Assembly: GCA_938003515.1 (NCBI GenBank)
Contig: CALKYL010000065.1
Location: 1 to 8,128 of the forward strand
Length of the DNA: 8,128 nucleotides
Reading direction: 5' to 3'
Origin: an uncultured bacterium
GTDB lineage: Bacteria; Planctomycetota; UBA1135; UBA2386
The notes under the pieces are model-generated. The model was not told where the DNA came from and ran no database searches. It saw nothing but the letters and a program-made list of their open reading frames with translations. The position numbers and the translations under genes are program-made. Below are positions 5,652-8,128 of this stretch, in pieces (within the stretch, counting starts at the first letter, position 1; the number at the start of each line of letters is the position of its first letter).

Positions 5652-7757
5652 TCAGCCTTCGCTGCCGGCGCCGGCGACGCGGCCGAGCTTCTTCATCAGC
5701 TCGAGCTTCTTCTGGGCGTCGAGGCGCGCCTTGCCGAACGCGATCGCGATCGCGGTGCGCAGCTGCACGTCGGACGTCGCGTCCATCGCGGCCATCAGCG
5801 CGGCGGCGACGTCGTCCGGGCAGCTCGACATCCGGCTGAGCACGTTGCCGATCGCTTCGGCCGCGGCCTTCTTCAGCTCGTCGCTGCCGGCGTCGAGCGC
5901 GCCGAGCAGCGCGGGCAGCTGGGCCTCGCCGCCCGACAGGCCGATCGCGCGCGCGGCGGGCACCGCGACGCTGTCGCCGCGGTTGAGCTGCAGCGCGAGG
6001 TTGTCGACCGCGCCGGCGATGCTCGCCTTGCGGCTCGCCAGCGCCAGCAGCGCTTCGCTCGCCTTGCTCGCGTAGGCCTCGGCCCGCTCGCCGGCCGGGC
6101 TGCTGGCGCCCTCGAGCGCCGCCGTGATCGCCTCCTGCAGGCTCTCTCCGGTCAGCGGCGCCATGACGAAGCCGACCTCGTCGCCGAAGTGCTCGCGCGC
6201 CGCGTCCTCGTCCTTGGTGATGATGACGATGCGCGTGTCGGCCATGCGCGGGTCCTTGCGGATGTTGCCGATCACGTCGTCCGGCAGGCGGTCCGGCAGG
6301 ATCTCGTTGATGACGACGACGTCGACGTTCGGGTTGAGCAGCAGGTCCCGCATGCCACCGACGGCCGTGGCGTTGGCGTCGATCGCCACGCCGCGCGTGC
6401 CGCTGGCGGCCTCGACGGCGGCCTGGGTCTCGAGCGTCGGGCCGATGACCTGCACCGTGTGCACCTTCTCCTCGGTGACCGCGTCGGCGAGCACCGACAC
6501 GACGCGCTCGGCCTGCGGCACGCTGGCGCCACGGCTCGCGCGCACGATCGCCTCGGCGGCGGCGTACTTGATGCGCTTGTCGCTGCTGGCGAGCGCGGCG
6601 ACCAGCGAGCTGTCACCGACCGAATCGATGATCTCGGCGTCGGCCAGCGCGTCGATCGCGCCGATGGCGACCGGCGCCAGGCCCTTCCGCACGCCCGCGT
6701 CGAGCGCGCTGCGCAGCGCGTCGACCCCGGTCGCGAGCGCCGCGATCTTCAGCTCGGCGGCGACCGGGCCCAGCTCGGCGGTGGTCTCGTCGCCCTTCTG
6801 GATCGACGTCTCGATCAGGTGGGCCTGCGCCAGGTTGGCCTGCGCGACGGCGCTGCGGGCCTCGAGGCTGTTCGGCTGGATGCGCGCGGCGTCGGCCGCG
6901 ACCGACTTGGCCAGCTCGGTCGGATACAGCAGCGAGGGCACGTCGGTCGCGACCAGCCGGTCGTCGACGAGCGTCCACACGACGTCGCTGTAGCCGCCGG
7001 TCGGCACCACGCCGCGCAGGTAGCCGTCGGCCTGCGCGAGCAGCATGCCGAGCGCGTCGCCCTGGACACCCTTCTTGGCGAGGAACTTGCGCGCGATCGT
7101 CGCGATGCTGACGCGGTCGTCGTTCGCGAGGTGCGCCATCATCGGCGCGGCGCGGTCGTCGCCGATCATGTGCAGCGCCGCGGCGGCGTTCTGCACCGCG
7201 AGGTCGTTGGTGCTCTCGAGCGCCTCGATCAGCGGCAGCACGGCGACGGCGCCGAGCTGGTTGAGCACGCTGATCGCGTGGATCTGCCCGTCGACGTCGT
7301 CCGGGTTGCCGAGCTTCTCCAGCAGCGCCGGCACCGCGAACTCCCCGTGGTCGGCGATCAGCTTGTTCACCGCGTCCTGGCGGGCCGCGTAGTCCGCGTC
7401 GGCGGCCGTGGCCTGCTCGACGAGCCCGCGGATCGCCTCCTCGTCGCGCGAACGCTCGCGCGCCGTCACCTTGGCGCGGTCGAGGATCGAGCGGGCGATC
7501 TTCTGGATCTCGCCCTGCTGCGTCATCAGCATGTACCACTCGTCCTGCGACACCGACCGGTAGAGGTCGAGCGCCTCTTCGTTGGACGGGTCCGAGGACA
7601 GGATCTCGCGCAGCATCGCGACCGCCTCCTCCGTCTTGTTCACGCGCAGCAAGGTGACCGCTTCCTGCAGCGGCGTGTCCTGGGCCGAGAGCGTGCCGCC
7701 GGCGACGACGGCGGTCACGACGGCCGCCAGGAGAGACTGATGGAACGAGCGGGCCAT
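5652..7757 (-). CDS. Exported HEAT-repeat protein with embedded receiver-like domain
   Basis: This 701-residue protein is probably a periplasmic or secreted scaffold; its partner is unknown. A signal peptide covers about residues 1-25 (cleavage near LSA-Q). A TPR-like helical pair (28-66) and a polar helical stretch (75-130) follow. HEAT or PBS-lyase-type repeats lie at about 140-228, 360-425 and 585-685, with typical pieces such as AVPALLEKLGNPDD and AAAEAIGNVLSRM. Residues 432-549 resemble a CheY-like receiver: DVVVINEILPD aligns with the usual DLVLLDIMMPD, and RIVIITKDED with strand 4. However, Asn484 stands at the phospho-Asp site, Ala533 replaces the conserved Lys before Pro534, and the first-strand acidic pair is absent. 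Residues 235-340 match nothing I know. ATG 7757 is chosen because AAGGAG lies 9 nt upstream and a signal peptide starts there; the frame upstream is open but looks non-coding. Confidence 0.88.
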   Translation of the reverse strand: MARSFHQSLLAAVVTAVVAGGTLSAQDTPLQEAVTLLRVNKTEEAVAMLREILSSDPSNEEALDLYRSVSQDEWYMLMTQQGEIQKIARSILDRAKVTARERSRDEEAIRGLVEQATAADADYAARQDAVNKLIADHGEFAVPALLEKLGNPDDVDGQIHAISVLNQLGAVAVLPLIEALESTNDLAVQNAAAALHMIGDDRAAPMMAHLANDDRVSIATIARKFLAKKGVQGDALGMLLAQADGYLRGVVPTGGYSDVVWTLVDDRLVATDVPSLLYPTELAKSVAADAARIQPNSLEARSAVAQANLAQAHLIETSIQKGDETTAELGPVAAELKIAALATGVDALRSALDAGVRKGLAPVAIGAIDALADAEIIDSVGDSSLVAALASSDKRIKYAAAEAIVRASRGASVPQAERVVSVLADAVTEEKVHTVQVIGPTLETQAAVEAASGTRGVAIDANATAVGGMRDLLLNPNVDVVVINEILPDRLPDDVIGNIRKDPRMADTRIVIITKDEDAAREHFGDEVGFVMAPLTGESLQEAITAALEGASSPAGERAEAYASKASEALLALASRKASIAGAVDNLALQLNRGDSVAVPAARAIGLSGGEAQLPALLGALDAGSDELKKAAAEAIGNVLSRMSSCPDDVAAALMAAMDATSDVQLRTAIAIAFGKARLDAQKKLELMKKLGRVAGAGSEG

Positions 7758-7766
7758 GGAAGCGGA

Positions 7767-7772
7767 CTCCTT
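7767..7772 (-). promoter_or_regulatory. Shine-Dalgarno site of the HEAT-repeat gene
   Basis: AAGGAG on the minus strand ends 9 nt before the ATG at 7757. It is the clearest ribosome binding site in the window, and it decides the start against the longer open frame reaching 8033. Confidence 0.85.
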
Positions 7773-7861
7773 GGGATCGGATGCGGTAGGGGTCTTGAGA
7801 GGGCTCGACGGGGAGTGCGGCGGAGCGGGGCGTGGGCACGGCGCCGGCGCCGGAACTCCCG

Positions 7862-7881
7862 TCCGGCCGAGGGAGGCCGGA
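7862..7881 (-). other. Stem-loop in the 5' leader of the HEAT-repeat gene
   Basis: TCCGGCC (7862-7868) and GGCCGGA (7875-7881) form a perfect 7-bp stem with a 6-nt loop. It would begin within about ten bases of the predicted transcription start at 7887. A 14-bp perfect palindrome (7839-7852) follows in the same leader. The leader could be a stability element or a structured control region, but no known riboswitch class is recognisable. Confidence 0.45.
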
Positions 7882-7893
7882 AAGGGCTGTCGA

Positions 7894-7921
7894 ATGCTAT
7901 GTTCCGTCGCCCGACCGTCAA
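7894..7921 (-). promoter_or_regulatory. Sigma70-like promoter of the HEAT-repeat gene
   Basis: On the minus strand TTGACG (7921-7916, five of six consensus bases) and TAGCAT (7899-7894, four of six) are 16 nt apart in a local AT-rich patch that stands out from the GC-rich surroundings. The predicted start is at about 7887, leaving a leader of about 130 nt before the ATG at 7757. Confidence 0.6.
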
Positions 7922-8128
7922 GGGCACGCGCCCGCTCGAGCCGGGGTTCGCGGCAAGGATACCCGCTGCCGGCAACCGTGCGGGGGCCGGCCCCGCCGCG
8001 CCCGCGGCCGGACCGGGGCGCGCCCGATGGCACCGGCTGCTCGGCGCCGCAGAAATCGGCGGCGCGGTGCCCCCCCCCGCCGGCGCAGCGGCGCCCCCGG
8101 GAGACGGGGCGACACCGGGCGGCCTGCC
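7922..8128. other. GC-rich intergenic stretch with no supportable gene
   Basis: Upstream of the HEAT-gene promoter, the last 207 bases hold a 12-bp palindrome GGGGCCGGCCCC (7983-7994) and a run of nine C (8070-8078). Open frames here on both strands translate into Arg/Pro/Gly/Ala-rich strings with no recognisable motif, Shine-Dalgarno site or signal peptide. A plus-strand frame from ATG 8027 reaches the right edge and could be the start of a gene, but nothing supports it. I see no RNA gene, attachment site or origin. Confidence 0.5.

Noticed and set aside
6124..6993. A 289-codon plus-strand frame opposite the HEAT-repeat gene
   Set aside because: It is Ser/Ala/Thr-rich and carries no recognisable domain. 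It mirrors the codon bias of the real minus-strand gene.
7758..8033. An N-terminal extension of the HEAT-repeat protein by 92 codons
   Set aside because: The extension is low-complexity Pro/Arg/Ala sequence and overlaps the promoter. The internal ATG at 7757 has a strong Shine-Dalgarno site and begins a signal peptide.
7918..8115. A 65-codon minus-strand open frame near the right edge
   Set aside because: The translation is Arg/Pro/Ala-rich with no motif, and I see no ribosome binding site. It fits chance in GC-rich intergenic DNA.

Overview
The window is very GC-rich DNA (roughly 70% by eye, with third codon positions almost all G or C) from a bacterium with a cell envelope of the Gram-negative type. 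An exported tricorn-like protease, a lipoprotein with a lipobox, a two-HKD cardiolipin synthase and a large secreted HEAT-repeat protein together would fit a high-GC Planctomycetota lineage. Myxococcota or another deep, high-GC Gram-negative group cannot be excluded. There is no 16S or other marker gene, so this placement is an inference. I see no sign of a mobile element, CRISPR array, phage or defence cassette.

Layout, left to right. (1) Bases 1-3338, plus strand: a nearly complete tricorn-like S41 protease with two beta-propellers, a PDZ domain and a split catalytic domain; its 5' end probably lies outside the window. (2) Five bases separate it from a convergent gene, and a perfect 7-bp hairpin spans the junction. 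(3) 5371-3344, minus strand: a tight two-gene unit in which a small lipoprotein of unknown function is followed, with no base between stop and start, by a ClsA-type cardiolipin synthase. (4) 5525-5450, minus strand: a tRNA-Thr with anticodon CGU and encoded CCA, followed at once by a textbook intrinsic terminator (15-bp stem, 4-nt loop). (5) 7757-5652, minus strand: a 701-residue exported HEAT-repeat protein with a receiver-like domain embedded in it that has lost its phosphorylation residues. It has a strong Shine-Dalgarno sequence and a good sigma70-like promoter about 130 nt upstream of its start. (6) 7922-8128: GC-rich sequence with palindromes and a C9 run but no supportable gene.

The genes do not form one obvious pathway. 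The four proteins share an envelope or periplasmic location: peptide breakdown, lipid synthesis with a companion lipoprotein, and a secreted repeat scaffold. The least ordinary item is the exported HEAT / pseudo-receiver / HEAT protein. The candidate leaderless transcript squeezed between the tRNA terminator and the lipoprotein start, and the altered residue beside the tricorn nucleophile, are secondary points. I found no clear evidence of a wholly new multi-gene system.
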